Shown in pieces: positions 6,792 through 13,764 of a stretch of DNA of 14,950 bases (its first letter is position 1; each line of letters starts with the position of its first letter). Origin of the DNA: Bacteroidota bacterium. Its GTDB lineage: Bacteria > Bacteroidota > Bacteroidia > J057. Made by a program: the position numbers and the translations under genes. Location of the stretch: NCBI GenBank assembly GCA_963169475.1, contig CAUJFT010000149.1, forward strand, positions 1 to 14,950, in the 5' to 3' direction. The notes under the pieces were generated by a model. The model had not been told where the DNA came from and ran no database searches. It saw only the letters and a program-made list of their open reading frames with translations.

Positions 6792-6937
6792 CTATCCTTA
6801 TTCTTCTCTTTGAAACAATCTAAAACCTTGTAGGTTTGGAGGATAGATGTTTTTATCTATTTCTTGTGGAAATATCGGGGGATATTTTTCATATCAGAAT
6901 AGCCCAAGCCGCTCTTTTCGTGAGGCTAGTCCTATTT
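6792..6937. repeat. Cluster of small inverted repeats in the odhB upstream spacer
   Basis: Inverted repeats in a row: CTATCC (6792-6797) with GGATAG (about 6841-6846), enclosing AAACCT (6823-6828) with AGGTTT (6832-6837); ATAGAT (6843-6848) with ATCTAT (6855-6860); AAATATC (6870-6876) with GATATTT (6881-6887) around GGGG; and TAGCC with GGCTA (about 6901-6929). They lie between the stop of the repeat-protein gene and the odhB promoter, so on the minus strand they would form the 3' end of that transcript. None has a strong U tract. Confidence 0.45.
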
Positions 6938-6950
6938 GTTCTTTGAGGGG

Positions 6951-8447
6951 TTAAAACTGCTTGGAATTAAGGAAAATCGTTTGCCCCTCTAAGCTCATCC
7001 AATAGAGTTTTCTTTCTTTCTTGTCAAACCTTAGGGCGAAGGCATTCTCTTCTGTTTTTTTATCGCTAAAATATACCCCCCCATCTTGAAGCTGCATATA
7101 CCAATTATCAGAGCCTTCTATAAAGGTTAGCCCAAAAGGGTATTCCGGTAATTTTATTTTTTTACCACTTGCCGGATATTGTAGTGTATAATCATAGGTG
7201 TACTCTGCTTCATTTTTAATGGCTTCGGTAACGTAATAGAACTTGTCATTCCCGTCAAATCCACTGGTTACTATGTCTGGAGTTCCTTCGATTTTCCATT
7301 TACCATTTTCTTCATATAGAAGAGTATTAGAGGTATTAGCGTTAATTTGAAAGCTCATTGCCGTATTTGCTGCGTTAGAGGTAGGGTAAGCAGAGAGATA
7401 AAAAGGTATCTCTTCTTCCGTCTCTTGGAGAGGGAGATTGGTAGGAAGTTGGAAAGGTCCCTTTTGTTCCCCATTGCTAAAATGGAGATAGACTTGATTA
7501 TTTGCACCTCCACTCAACCAACCAAAACATTTTTTGTTTTTATTGTAATGGAGAGAGCCTGATGCAATGTGTTGATAGCTTTCACTTTTTTTGCCGTCCG
7601 AAAACTCAATATAACTTTCATTATTGCCTACTACTTCTAATGCCCATGATGTACCCTCTGGATTTATGGAGAAGGTAGTGGCTTCTGAGGGTACTTTTTT
7701 CTCTTTTCCATTTAAAACCATAAACATTTGCCCTGATTTAAGACAAAGCAGCCCATAGCCATTCCCATTATCCGAGTATAAAAACTGGCGGGTTTCGCAG
7801 GGACCGTATTTAGTATCATTACTGAAATAATATTCATTGTAGAAAATATCACCGGTTGTATAGGTGGTAGAAATTCGTGCCGAAGCACTCCCCTTGGGGG
7901 CAAAAATGACATATTCAGGTTTTTTACTGTGTATAGGTTTGCCTCCTTTAAATTGAATTGTAGTTGAGGATTGGTCGCTCTTGGCATCGTAGCGGTCAGC
8001 AGTAATAACCCATTCACTATTGTCATCAGAGAAGGTTACATTCCCAAATCCTTTAAAAGGTCCTTCCATCTTACCGACATTAAACAATACATAGCTTTCC
8101 GCATTATCATAATCTTCGGGGTTCCCTTTGGTAAGAACCATGGCTGAATAGCGTCCGTCCGTGGAATAACAATTTACTATTGGGTCAATATAGGGCCCAT
8201 AAGTTTTTTGGTTAGTTATCGCATAAAAATTTGGTAGCGGGTTCTCACTTTGCCCGGGAGACTCCATGTCTGCCCTTTCTACTAAAAGTATGTAGCCGTC
8301 AGCAGCATTCGTGATTCCCATTCCACATTCCATTTCTTTGATTTTCTCTCCTTGCTTGAGCGTATATATTCTTTGTTTATTTTGTGCAGAAGCATTTACA
8401 AATGCGAGGCAGAGCAAAAGGACATAAGTTACATTTTTTTGATACAT
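6951..8447 (-). CDS. Large exported repeat protein, beta-propeller-like
   Basis: A 498-residue protein of no family I can name. Residues 1-22 are an SPI signal peptide (LLLCLAFVNASAQ). The rest shows a loose repeat of about 40-60 residues: a GPY/GPF turn, then a strand with a serine/aspartate turn like STDGRYSAM or SDDNSEWVI, then a strand such as SYVLFN or YIEFSDG. Copies are visible near KTYGPY, KMEGPF, TKYGPC and EQKGPF. Such units suggest a beta-propeller or similar all-beta fold (inference). There is no C-terminal sorting domain. It starts 19 bases after the stop of the DUF2306 gene, so the two probably share a transcript. No clear terminator; a cluster of small hairpins lies downstream. 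It is probably periplasmic or outer-surface. Confidence 0.8.
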   Translation of the reverse strand: MYQKNVTYVLLLCLAFVNASAQNKQRIYTLKQGEKIKEMECGMGITNAADGYILLVERADMESPGQSENPLPNFYAITNQKTYGPYIDPIVNCYSTDGRYSAMVLTKGNPEDYDNAESYVLFNVGKMEGPFKGFGNVTFSDDNSEWVITADRYDAKSDQSSTTIQFKGGKPIHSKKPEYVIFAPKGSASARISTTYTTGDIFYNEYYFSNDTKYGPCETRQFLYSDNGNGYGLLCLKSGQMFMVLNGKEKKVPSEATTFSINPEGTSWALEVVGNNESYIEFSDGKKSESYQHIASGSLHYNKNKKCFGWLSGGANNQVYLHFSNGEQKGPFQLPTNLPLQETEEEIPFYLSAYPTSNAANTAMSFQINANTSNTLLYEENGKWKIEGTPDIVTSGFDGNDKFYYVTEAIKNEAEYTYDYTLQYPASGKKIKLPEYPFGLTFIEGSDNWYMQLQDGGVYFSDKKTEENAFALRFDKKERKLYWMSLEGQTIFLNSKQF

Positions 8448-8466
8448 TTTTACAAGTATTAAAAGG

Positions 8467-9123
8467 CTATTTTAACAATAAATAAGTTTTCCATTTATTT
8501 TTCCACTCCGGATTCCTACTAATATACCATTCTATTAACAAAAGGTTCGGTATCCAACCCAGCCAAGCCACTACTCTATACACGTCCATAGGGGCAGGGT
8601 GAAGTAACAGTACAATCAGCCATTTCCAAATCCGTAATGTGATGGCAGAAAAAGTGAGTGCGTAGCTCCGGAGCATAAAGTTTTTATGCGTTTTTATTTG
8701 TCCTTTTCTTATGCTAATCCATGCGTTTGCTGTGAAGTATATCCATAAAATACCCAATAAGCAAAAGGCAATTCGAGATGAAAGCCCTCCATTAGCATAT
8801 AATGCCATGATACAAGCAGCAGGACCGGTTACAAAAATAATATTAAAAACATACAACCGCCCCATAAGCTGGTGAAGGCTCCGGTATTTACGTAACACAA
8901 TGGAAGAAAATTGTGTAAATCCCGCAATTAATACAACCATTGAGGAGTAAACATGGACAAAAAAGGCTGTTTTCCAATGAATTATCCCGATATATTGCTG
9001 TTTAATCCTCAAAAAAGCCACGTCATCAGCAGGGGGCAGATACTGAACCGTTATTCTGAACATCAGCCATGTAAAAAATGCGAGTATCAGATAGGGGGTT
9101 ATTTTGATGATTTTTGAAAGCAT
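8467..9123 (-). CDS. DUF2306 family inner-membrane protein
   Basis: Integral membrane protein of 218 residues with about six hydrophobic segments: roughly 8-26, 52-74, 88-108, 118-137, 150-175 and 188-205. The middle part fits the DUF2306 family (PF10067): HVYSSMVVLIAGFTQF, the conserved LHQLMGRLYV after a basic loop, and KTHKNFMLRSYALTFSAITLR. The conserved His residues recall di-heme membrane proteins, but no function is established for the family. ATG at 9123, SD-less A/T-rich leader. The repeat-protein gene follows 19 bases later. It diverges from the YARHG lipoprotein gene; both promoters must sit in the 85-base gap. Family call is fairly sure, function unknown. Confidence 0.85.
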   Translation of the reverse strand: MLSKIIKITPYLILAFFTWLMFRITVQYLPPADDVAFLRIKQQYIGIIHWKTAFFVHVYSSMVVLIAGFTQFSSIVLRKYRSLHQLMGRLYVFNIIFVTGPAACIMALYANGGLSSRIAFCLLGILWIYFTANAWISIRKGQIKTHKNFMLRSYALTFSAITLRIWKWLIVLLLHPAPMDVYRVVAWLGWIPNLLLIEWYISRNPEWKNKWKTYLLLK

Positions 9124-9157
9124 AATTTAAAGGTTAAGAGCAAAATAAGACAAAAAA

Positions 9158-9189
9158 TTTGGATTTATTGCTTCCCTATACTAATTTTG
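9158..9189 (+). promoter_or_regulatory. Consensus promoter of the YARHG lipoprotein gene
   Basis: TTTG (9158-9161), exactly 20 bases, TAATTTTG (9182-9189): a full match to both elements of the Bacteroidota promoter and the best in the window. ATG 9209 lies 19 bases after it. A weaker opposite-strand -7-like TTATTTTG (9148-9141) may serve the DUF2306 gene. Confidence 0.72.
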
Positions 9190-9208
9190 TCAAAAGTTTA
9201 ATACTTAA

Positions 9209-10012
9209 ATGAATACAAATTTTATTATTCCTAAATTTATCGCGCTCCTCCTCATGCTCGCTGCCCTATTATCTTGTCAGAAAGAAAAACAAGGAAAAGA
9301 CGAAGATGAATCCGGAGGAAACTCTGTAGTAAAGGAAAACCTTTCTCCTGACCCAGGGAAAACCACAGGGCAAGACGCGCAAGCCCAGTCGGAAACGATG
9401 GGTACTTATACCGGTATGTTTCTCCCAATAGATGGTAAGGGACTAGTAAACAAGATTACAATCTCCATTAATTCTCTATCCAACGGAGAGATATTAGGAC
9501 ATAGTATTGTATCGGGAAACAATCGCCCGTTTAAAGGAACTTATTCCCAAACGCAAGGAGGAGTTACTTGTGTGGTTAAGGAACCCGGAGATGATAAATA
9601 TGACGGTGCATTTGAATTTACGATTCTTAACACTACCGAAAAACTTACCGGAAAATGGATTCCTAATGACTCCAAACTCCAACCCAAATCCTACAACTTA
9701 GACAAAAGGAAGTTTCAATATAATACTGAAACAGGACGCTACCCATACGCCTCAACAGGGATACTCGTGGAAGAAGAGGTCGCAAATATGGCAAAGGCAG
9801 ACCTACGGATGATGCGGAATGAAATTTATGCTCGCCACGGCTATGCCTTCAAGATGAAAGATATGCGCGCTTATTTTGATAATCAGGATTGGTATATGCC
9901 TATGAATACTGACATTAGAAACATGCTGACAGAAGTAGAAAAGAAAAATGTAGAACTCATCAAGCGATACGAGAAGTATGCAGCAGAGTATTACGATTCC
10001 TTCGGAAGATAA
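9209..10012 (+). CDS. YARHG-domain lipoprotein
   Basis: Predicted lipoprotein of 267 residues. Residues 1-23 are an SPII signal peptide with Cys23 in LLSC. About 24-62 is a polar, acid- and Gln-rich linker. About 65-152 looks like a beta-rich domain, from GTYTGMF through HSIVSGNNRPFKGTYSQ to KLTGKW, the pattern of a small barrel or sandwich. About 193-255 is a YARHG domain (PF13308 family): DLRMMRNEIYARHGYAF with YARHG at 207-211, then the FDNQDWY segment. YARHG is an extracellular domain of unclear role, found mainly on exported proteins. A consensus promoter lies upstream and a strong terminator 29 bases downstream, so it is a single-gene unit. Domain call is confident; function is unknown. 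Confidence 0.88.
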   Translation: MNTNFIIPKFIALLLMLAALLSCQKEKQGKDEDESGGNSVVKENLSPDPGKTTGQDAQAQSETMGTYTGMFLPIDGKGLVNKITISINSLSNGEILGHSIVSGNNRPFKGTYSQTQGGVTCVVKEPGDDKYDGAFEFTILNTTEKLTGKWIPNDSKLQPKSYNLDKRKFQYNTETGRYPYASTGILVEEEVANMAKADLRMMRNEIYARHGYAFKMKDMRAYFDNQDWYMPMNTDIRNMLTEVEKKNVELIKRYEKYAAEYYDSFGR

Positions 10013-10040
10013 TCTCTTTTGATAGCTAACTTATGGGGAG

Positions 10041-10084
10041 AACCCGCAATTTACCGTAGTGTAAAATTGTGGGTTTTGTTCTTT
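10041..10084 (+). terminator. Rho-independent terminator of the YARHG gene
   Basis: AACCCGCAATTTAC (10041-10054) pairs with GTAAAATTGTGGGTT (10061-10075) with one G-U pair and one bulged base, around the loop CGTAGT, followed by TTTTGTTCTTTA. Confidence 0.85.
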
Positions 10085-10272
10085 ATTAAGTATAAGCGGG
10101 TAAAAAACTAAAAAAATATTTATTAATTAATGTATTGATTAGTAGTGATTTAATTGTATTATTTGCTATTCATTTTTTACTATTCGCTGCTTACTTGGTT
10201 TAATTGGTGTTGCGGTTTTTGTGCCGTGTGTGCGCATAAAATTTTCAATTCCCAACCCGAATAGTTTCTAAG

Positions 10273-10305
10273 TACAAGTATTTAAAACAATTCTTGTAAA
10301 ATTGT
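10273..10305. repeat. Two overlapping inverted repeats upstream of pdhB
   Basis: TACAAG (10273-10278) pairs with CTTGTA (10293-10298), and ACAATT (10287-10292) pairs with AATTGT (10300-10305). The second repeat uses the loop of the first, so both cannot form at once. They lie just upstream of the -33 element of pdhB, a usual place for an operator. Confidence 0.4.
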
Positions 10306-10307
10306 GG

Positions 10308-10336
10308 TTTGTAGTAATTAAAAAGGTGTATTTTTG
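10308..10336 (+). promoter_or_regulatory. Promoter of pdhB
   Basis: TTTG (10308-10311), 17 bases, TATTTTTG (10329-10336). Both elements match the Bacteroidota consensus, but the spacer is short. ATG 10374 is 38 bases downstream. Confidence 0.55.
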
Positions 10337-10373
10337 TGGTCGTTTGCGAAGATAAAAACAAAGATGTATATAT

Positions 10374-11360
10374 ATGGCAAGAGAACTTCAGTTTAGAGAA
10401 GCAATTAGAGAAGGAATGTCCGAAGAAATGCGCAGGGATTCCCGTGTGTTTATCATGGGCGAAGAAGTGGCAGAGTACAATGGGGCATACAAAGTAACCG
10501 AAGGAATGCTCGCTGAATTTGGGGCAAAAAGAGTCATCGATACTCCAATTGCCGAGTTGGGTTTTGCAGGAATTGGAGTGGGTGCAGCGATGATGGGGCT
10601 TAGACCAATTGTAGAGTTTATGACCTTTAATTTTTCCTTAGTTGCTATTGACCAAGTCATCAATAATGCAGCAAAAATATACCAGATGAGTGGCGGACAG
10701 TACCATATCCCGATTGTTTTCAGAGGTCCTTCTCAAACGGCAGGGCAACTTGCAGCTACTCACTCCCAAAGTTTTGAGCCTTGGTATGCGAATACACCCG
10801 GGTTGAAAGTCGTGAGTGTAAGCACTCCGCGCGATGCCAAAGGACTTATTAAATCCGCAATCCGTGATGAGAATCCCGTTCTTGTCATGGAGTCTGAACA
10901 AATGTACGGAATGAAAGGGGAAGTGCCGGAAAGCGACGAATTTATTATCCCTATAGGGTTGGCTGATGTGAAGAAACCCGGCACAGATGTTACAATTATT
11001 TCCTATGGTAAAATGGTTCATGTATGCCTAAATGCTTGTAAGGAGTTAGAAAAAGCAGGAATAAATGCAGAAATGATAGACCTCCGTTCTATTCGCCCCA
11101 TTGATTATAGTACTATTATTGATTCTGTCAAGAAAACAAATCGTTGTGTCATCGTGGAGGAGGCATGGCCGCTTTGCGGGATTTCTACAGAACTCACTTA
11201 CATGATTCAACGCAAAGCGTTTGATTATTTAGATGCCCCCGTGATTCGTATTACTGGTGCTGATACGCCCTTGCCTTATGCCCCTACTTTAATAGAAGCC
11301 TTTTTGCCTAATGTAAAAAAAATTACAGATGCCGTAAATGCGGTACTTTATAGAGCATAA
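10374..11360 (+). CDS. pdhB: Pyruvate dehydrogenase E1 component, beta subunit
   Basis: Beta subunit of the thiamine-diphosphate-dependent E1 of the pyruvate dehydrogenase complex, which decarboxylates pyruvate and passes the acetyl group to E2. The 328 residues are the normal length. Seen: the N-terminal half with GEEVAEYNGAYKVTEG (29-44) and TPIAELGFAGIGVGAA (57-72), where Glu61 matches the glutamate that activates the cofactor; IDQVINNAAK; RGPSQTAGQLAATHSQSFE with the conserved His130; and the C-terminal transketolase domain with VIVEEAWPLCGI and a DTPLPYAPTLIE motif. The VTEGMLAEFG and PLPYA motifs favour pyruvate over branched-chain substrates. The alpha subunit and E2 are not in the window, and a strong terminator follows at once, so pdhB is transcribed alone. 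Confidence 0.95.
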   Translation: MARELQFREAIREGMSEEMRRDSRVFIMGEEVAEYNGAYKVTEGMLAEFGAKRVIDTPIAELGFAGIGVGAAMMGLRPIVEFMTFNFSLVAIDQVINNAAKIYQMSGGQYHIPIVFRGPSQTAGQLAATHSQSFEPWYANTPGLKVVSVSTPRDAKGLIKSAIRDENPVLVMESEQMYGMKGEVPESDEFIIPIGLADVKKPGTDVTIISYGKMVHVCLNACKELEKAGINAEMIDLRSIRPIDYSTIIDSVKKTNRCVIVEEAWPLCGISTELTYMIQRKAFDYLDAPVIRITGADTPLPYAPTLIEAFLPNVKKITDAVNAVLYRA

Positions 11361-11387
11361 TCCCTAATGAATGTAATATGTGTATTG

Positions 11388-11422
11388 AGCCGCCTCCCTA
11401 AAAGGCGGCTTTTGTTTTTTTT
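11388..11422 (+). terminator. Rho-independent terminator of pdhB
   Basis: AGCCGCCT (11388-11395) and AGGCGGCT (11403-11410), a perfect G/C-rich 8-bp stem with a 7-base loop, followed by TTTGTTTTTTTT. It begins 28 bases after the stop codon. No T tract on the other side, so it works only for the plus strand. Confidence 0.93.
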
Positions 11423-11467
11423 ATCGCGATACGTAATGTTTAGCTTTACCCGAATATGCTTACCCGA

Positions 11468-12577
11468 TTAAAATAGCCTGTTTTTTAGCCACTCTACATT
11501 CTTTCTGTTGGAAAATAGATTTTCAAGAAGCTGTTCCCTTTCTAATACTAGTGCCTTTGGGAAACTTTTGTTTTGAAGGTTCTGAATTGCTGTAATGAAA
11601 TCGGTGGGATTTTGGCATAATACACAAAGAGATTCTAATCCTGTTTGGGCGGTCATATAATCATTCGCAAGTATCCATCTTCCATTAAAAAGCGCGTTCA
11701 ATAATTTGAGCTTGATTCCGGTTGCTTGAAAAGTAGGGAGGAGGTGAATATGAGCATGTTTAATCAACGTATTAAGCGTCTCGTCATCAGGACGTTGAAC
11801 TAATTGAACGTGAGGATAGCGAAGTAGCTCCCGAATAAGGGCATTTCTTGGGTTTGAACCTGCTATAATTAAAGGATATTCTATTACAGAAAATACTTCC
11901 TTGAGGAGAAACATCGCTGCTTGATGATTTTCAATTACGGACAAATTCCCGTGATACAAGGCATATTCTCCTCTTCCGGATAGGCCCTTGACAGCGTCAA
12001 AAGGATGAAAAGCCGGAAGATATTCAGTATTGGGGTACCTTTGTAGAAAATAATCTGTATCTGCCAGAGAAATAGTAAAAATCTGATTGGCAAGCGTAAG
12101 TACGGCTTCAAAATCTTTAATTTTGTTAGCCTCCCAATAAAAATATGCCTTTTGAAGGTAGCGGTATTCCGTTTTGGCAAGTATTTTATAATAGGTGGAT
12201 TCGTCATTGTGCATTCTTACAAAGCATGGGTACCTTAATGTATTCTTAACAAAGGGAAGAGAGAAACAAGTATGGATACCTTCAAATAAGACCGGAGCTT
12301 GAATGGCGGCAAGATTCTTTAGGAGTAGCTCCGAACGCCGTGAATAAGCCATGTAAGGATAGATAAAAGGGAGAGAAGCTAAGACGGAGCGTCTGGGGTA
12401 ATAATAAACCTTTTCACATAGTTTGGAAAGTACTGGTGAGGGTGAGCGGGCTTCGCTAAAACAATGAAGATAAATTTTGACACCGGATTCAGATAATGCC
12501 TTTATCTTATAAAACACCTCTACCACCCCTCCATAGTCAGGGGGGAAAGGTATATCAAAACTAATGATATGAAGCAC
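11468..12577 (-). CDS. GT-B glycosyltransferase (family 4-like)
   Basis: Cytosolic glycosyltransferase of about 369 residues, probably acting in surface polysaccharide or glycan synthesis; donor and acceptor cannot be told. Seen: an N-terminal Rossmann start, VLHIISFDIPFPPDYGGVVEVFYKIKAL in two adjacent stretches, with the glycine pair that binds the acceptor/donor; ALYHGNLSVIENHQA at the start of the second domain; and a C-terminal GIKLKLLNALFNGRWILAND, the usual nucleotide-sugar-binding region. The open frame extends to a TTG at 12613, but that TTG is part of a -7 element, so I place the start at GTG 12577, where the family's conserved first strand begins; TTG 12589 is another option. No neighbour is a polysaccharide gene. 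It diverges from the beta-barrel gene. Confidence 0.85.
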   Translation of the reverse strand: MLHIISFDIPFPPDYGGVVEVFYKIKALSESGVKIYLHCFSEARSPSPVLSKLCEKVYYYPRRSVLASLPFIYPYMAYSRRSELLLKNLAAIQAPVLFEGIHTCFSLPFVKNTLRYPCFVRMHNDESTYYKILAKTEYRYLQKAYFYWEANKIKDFEAVLTLANQIFTISLADTDYFLQRYPNTEYLPAFHPFDAVKGLSGRGEYALYHGNLSVIENHQAAMFLLKEVFSVIEYPLIIAGSNPRNALIRELLRYPHVQLVQRPDDETLNTLIKHAHIHLLPTFQATGIKLKLLNALFNGRWILANDYMTAQTGLESLCVLCQNPTDFITAIQNLQNKSFPKALVLEREQLLENLFSNRKNVEWLKNRLF

Positions 12578-12610
12578 TTCTTGACTCAATCCTATTTCCG
12601 ATTCAGGGAG

Positions 12611-12618
12611 CAAAGTTA
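12611..12618 (-). promoter_or_regulatory. -7 element of the glycosyltransferase gene
   Basis: Minus strand TAACTTTG (12618-12611), a full TAnnTTTG match. No good TTTG lies 19-21 bases upstream, so the -33 half is weak. The implied leader to GTG 12577 is about 27 bases. It argues against the TTG start at 12613. Confidence 0.45.
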
Positions 12619-12699
12619 ATTCAAACTTTTTATTTCACCATTAAGACAAAAGTTTTACCTATTCAGCCTAAAATTTATGGAGAAAAGAAAACGTTTTCT

Positions 12700-12707
12700 T
12701 ATTTTTG
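12700..12707 (+). promoter_or_regulatory. -7 element of the beta-barrel gene
   Basis: TATTTTTG, a full TAnnTTTG match, 29 bases before ATG 12737; the -33 half is at best TTTA at 12674-12677 (22-base spacer). It lies inside the longer open frame that starts at 12677 and so supports the shorter start. Confidence 0.4.
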
Positions 12708-12736
12708 TTCTTTATATCTTAATAAGAAAAATATTT

Positions 12737-13396
12737 ATGAGAGCATTCCTCTTGCTTTTGTTTGCGGTAGTTAGTAGTGGATTGGTATTCTCTCAGAGTA
12801 CCGGATATTATTTAGGGATAGGAGGGAGTTATCCCAAACTCCAAGCACTCAATAGCGCATTAACCCAAGCTGGTATTGGTAAATCAGGTATTCCCAAAAC
12901 AAATATTACGCTGGGCGTATTTCGTCAGTCTGAACGGTTATTTTATGGAGGGGAGTTGTCGATCTTGACGCAAGTCATTCCGAATAGTATAGTAGTTGGG
13001 CAAACCACACAAGCATATACCCGTTTTTATCAACTTATTCCCCGATTTGGATTTGCACCAGTAACCTTTGATGACATATATTATTTCTATCCTGCTATCG
13101 GAATCGGAGGAGGGATAGGCACCGTAAAAAGAGTAGACAATAGTGTCTCGCCCGCAGAAATCCGAACTTCAAATGTATTGGGTGGGGCATTAGAAGGCTC
13201 GCTTAATATGACGATTATTACGCCGATTCCAGGAGATAGGAATAGCAACGTAGTTTTGGGAGTAGGAGGCGGATATCTTTATACCCCCCGAATTGGTGGT
13301 AGTTGGTCTTCGGAAAAAATTATAGGAGGTCAAACGATTCCGGTAAGCCCGCAAGGATTCTTTTTTCGACTTTCCATAGGCATGGCTAATAAATAA
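12737..13396 (+). CDS. Outer-membrane beta-barrel-like protein
   Basis: Exported protein of 219 residues from ATG 12737. An in-frame ATG at 12677 would add 20 residues (MEKRKRFLIF...) ahead of the signal peptide; I reject it because a -7 element lies at 12700-12707 and because MRAFLLLLFAVVSSGLVFSQ is a complete SPI signal peptide by itself. The mature part shows alternating, glycine- and aromatic-rich strands: GYYLGIGGSYP, LFYGGELSIL, YQLIPRFGFAP, YYFYPAIGIGGGIG, VVLGVGGGYLYT and a last strand GFFFRLSIGMANK. This is the pattern of a small outer-membrane barrel of about 8-10 strands (inference). The terminal residue is not the usual Phe. No specific family recognised. Confidence 0.78.
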   Translation: MRAFLLLLFAVVSSGLVFSQSTGYYLGIGGSYPKLQALNSALTQAGIGKSGIPKTNITLGVFRQSERLFYGGELSILTQVIPNSIVVGQTTQAYTRFYQLIPRFGFAPVTFDDIYYFYPAIGIGGGIGTVKRVDNSVSPAEIRTSNVLGGALEGSLNMTIITPIPGDRNSNVVLGVGGGYLYTPRIGGSWSSEKIIGGQTIPVSPQGFFFRLSIGMANK

Positions 13397-13682
13397 GTTT
13401 TCGTTCTAGTTATTTTTATTACATGAGCGAAATCCGTAGAAGCGCCCTTTAATGTTTACTTTATCTGCTTTTTTATACCAACACTACTAAATAGGAGTAT
13501 AAGAAAATGATGGATAAAGCTCTTGGTAATATAAGTGGTATAAAGGAAATATCTTTGCGTTAAAAACTGTAAATCGGTGATGATTATTAAGTTATAAGTT
13601 AATCAATAGGTGCTACTCACTATTTACATTGTTGTGAGGAGTAATTTTATGCTTTTTTTACGTAGTATGTATTTGTATTACT

Positions 13683-13690
13683 TATCTTTG
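13683..13690 (+). promoter_or_regulatory. -7 element of the response regulator gene
   Basis: TATCTTTG, a full TAnnTTTG match, 74 bases before ATG 13765. The -33 half is weak (T-rich 13653-13660). A second identical TATCTTTG sits at 13550-13557 and could be an upstream start. Confidence 0.45.
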
Positions 13691-13699
13691 TGGTATAGT

Positions 13700-13730
13700 A
13701 ATTGTCTTTTGTTTTAAAAAACGGACAATT
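13700..13730 (+). repeat. Hairpin at the 5' end of the response regulator leader
   Basis: AATTGTC (13700-13706) pairs perfectly with GACAATT (13724-13730), and within the loop GTTTT (13711-13715) can pair with AAAAC (13718-13722). If the -7 element at 13683 is used, the mRNA begins within a few bases of this stem. Confidence 0.5.
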
Positions 13731-13764
13731 TATTACTCCAAATTATTTAAATGTTTCATAAATT

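Larger units (their letters stand above)
10013..10373. other. Intergenic region before pdhB
   Basis: It holds the terminator of the YARHG gene (10041-10084), then about 190 bases of A/T-rich sequence in which I see no gene, and the pdhB regulatory region: two overlapping inverted repeats (10273-10305) and a promoter (10308-10336). The pdhB leader is about 30 bases and has no Shine-Dalgarno sequence. Confidence 0.6.
13397..13764. other. Intergenic region before the response regulator
   Basis: It holds no gene of normal size. Seen: two AGGAGTA heptamers (13493-13499, 13637-13643), each followed after 7-9 bases by an ATG that opens an ORF of 18 or 22 codons (13507-13563, 13649-13717); two full -7 elements TATCTTTG (13550-13557, 13683-13690); and a hairpin at 13700-13730. 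The second -7 element probably drives the response regulator. Confidence 0.5.

Noticed and set aside
10388..11021. Minus-strand open frames over pdhB, up to 127 codons
   Set aside because: They are antisense shadows of a conserved enzyme gene.
11422..11431. Ten-base palindrome TATCGCGATA after the pdhB terminator
   Set aside because: Short and single; it sits between two convergent genes where no operator is expected.
11446..11467. Direct repeat TTACCCGA twice, 14 bases apart, near the glycosyltransferase stop
   Set aside because: Only eight bases and two copies; consistent with chance.
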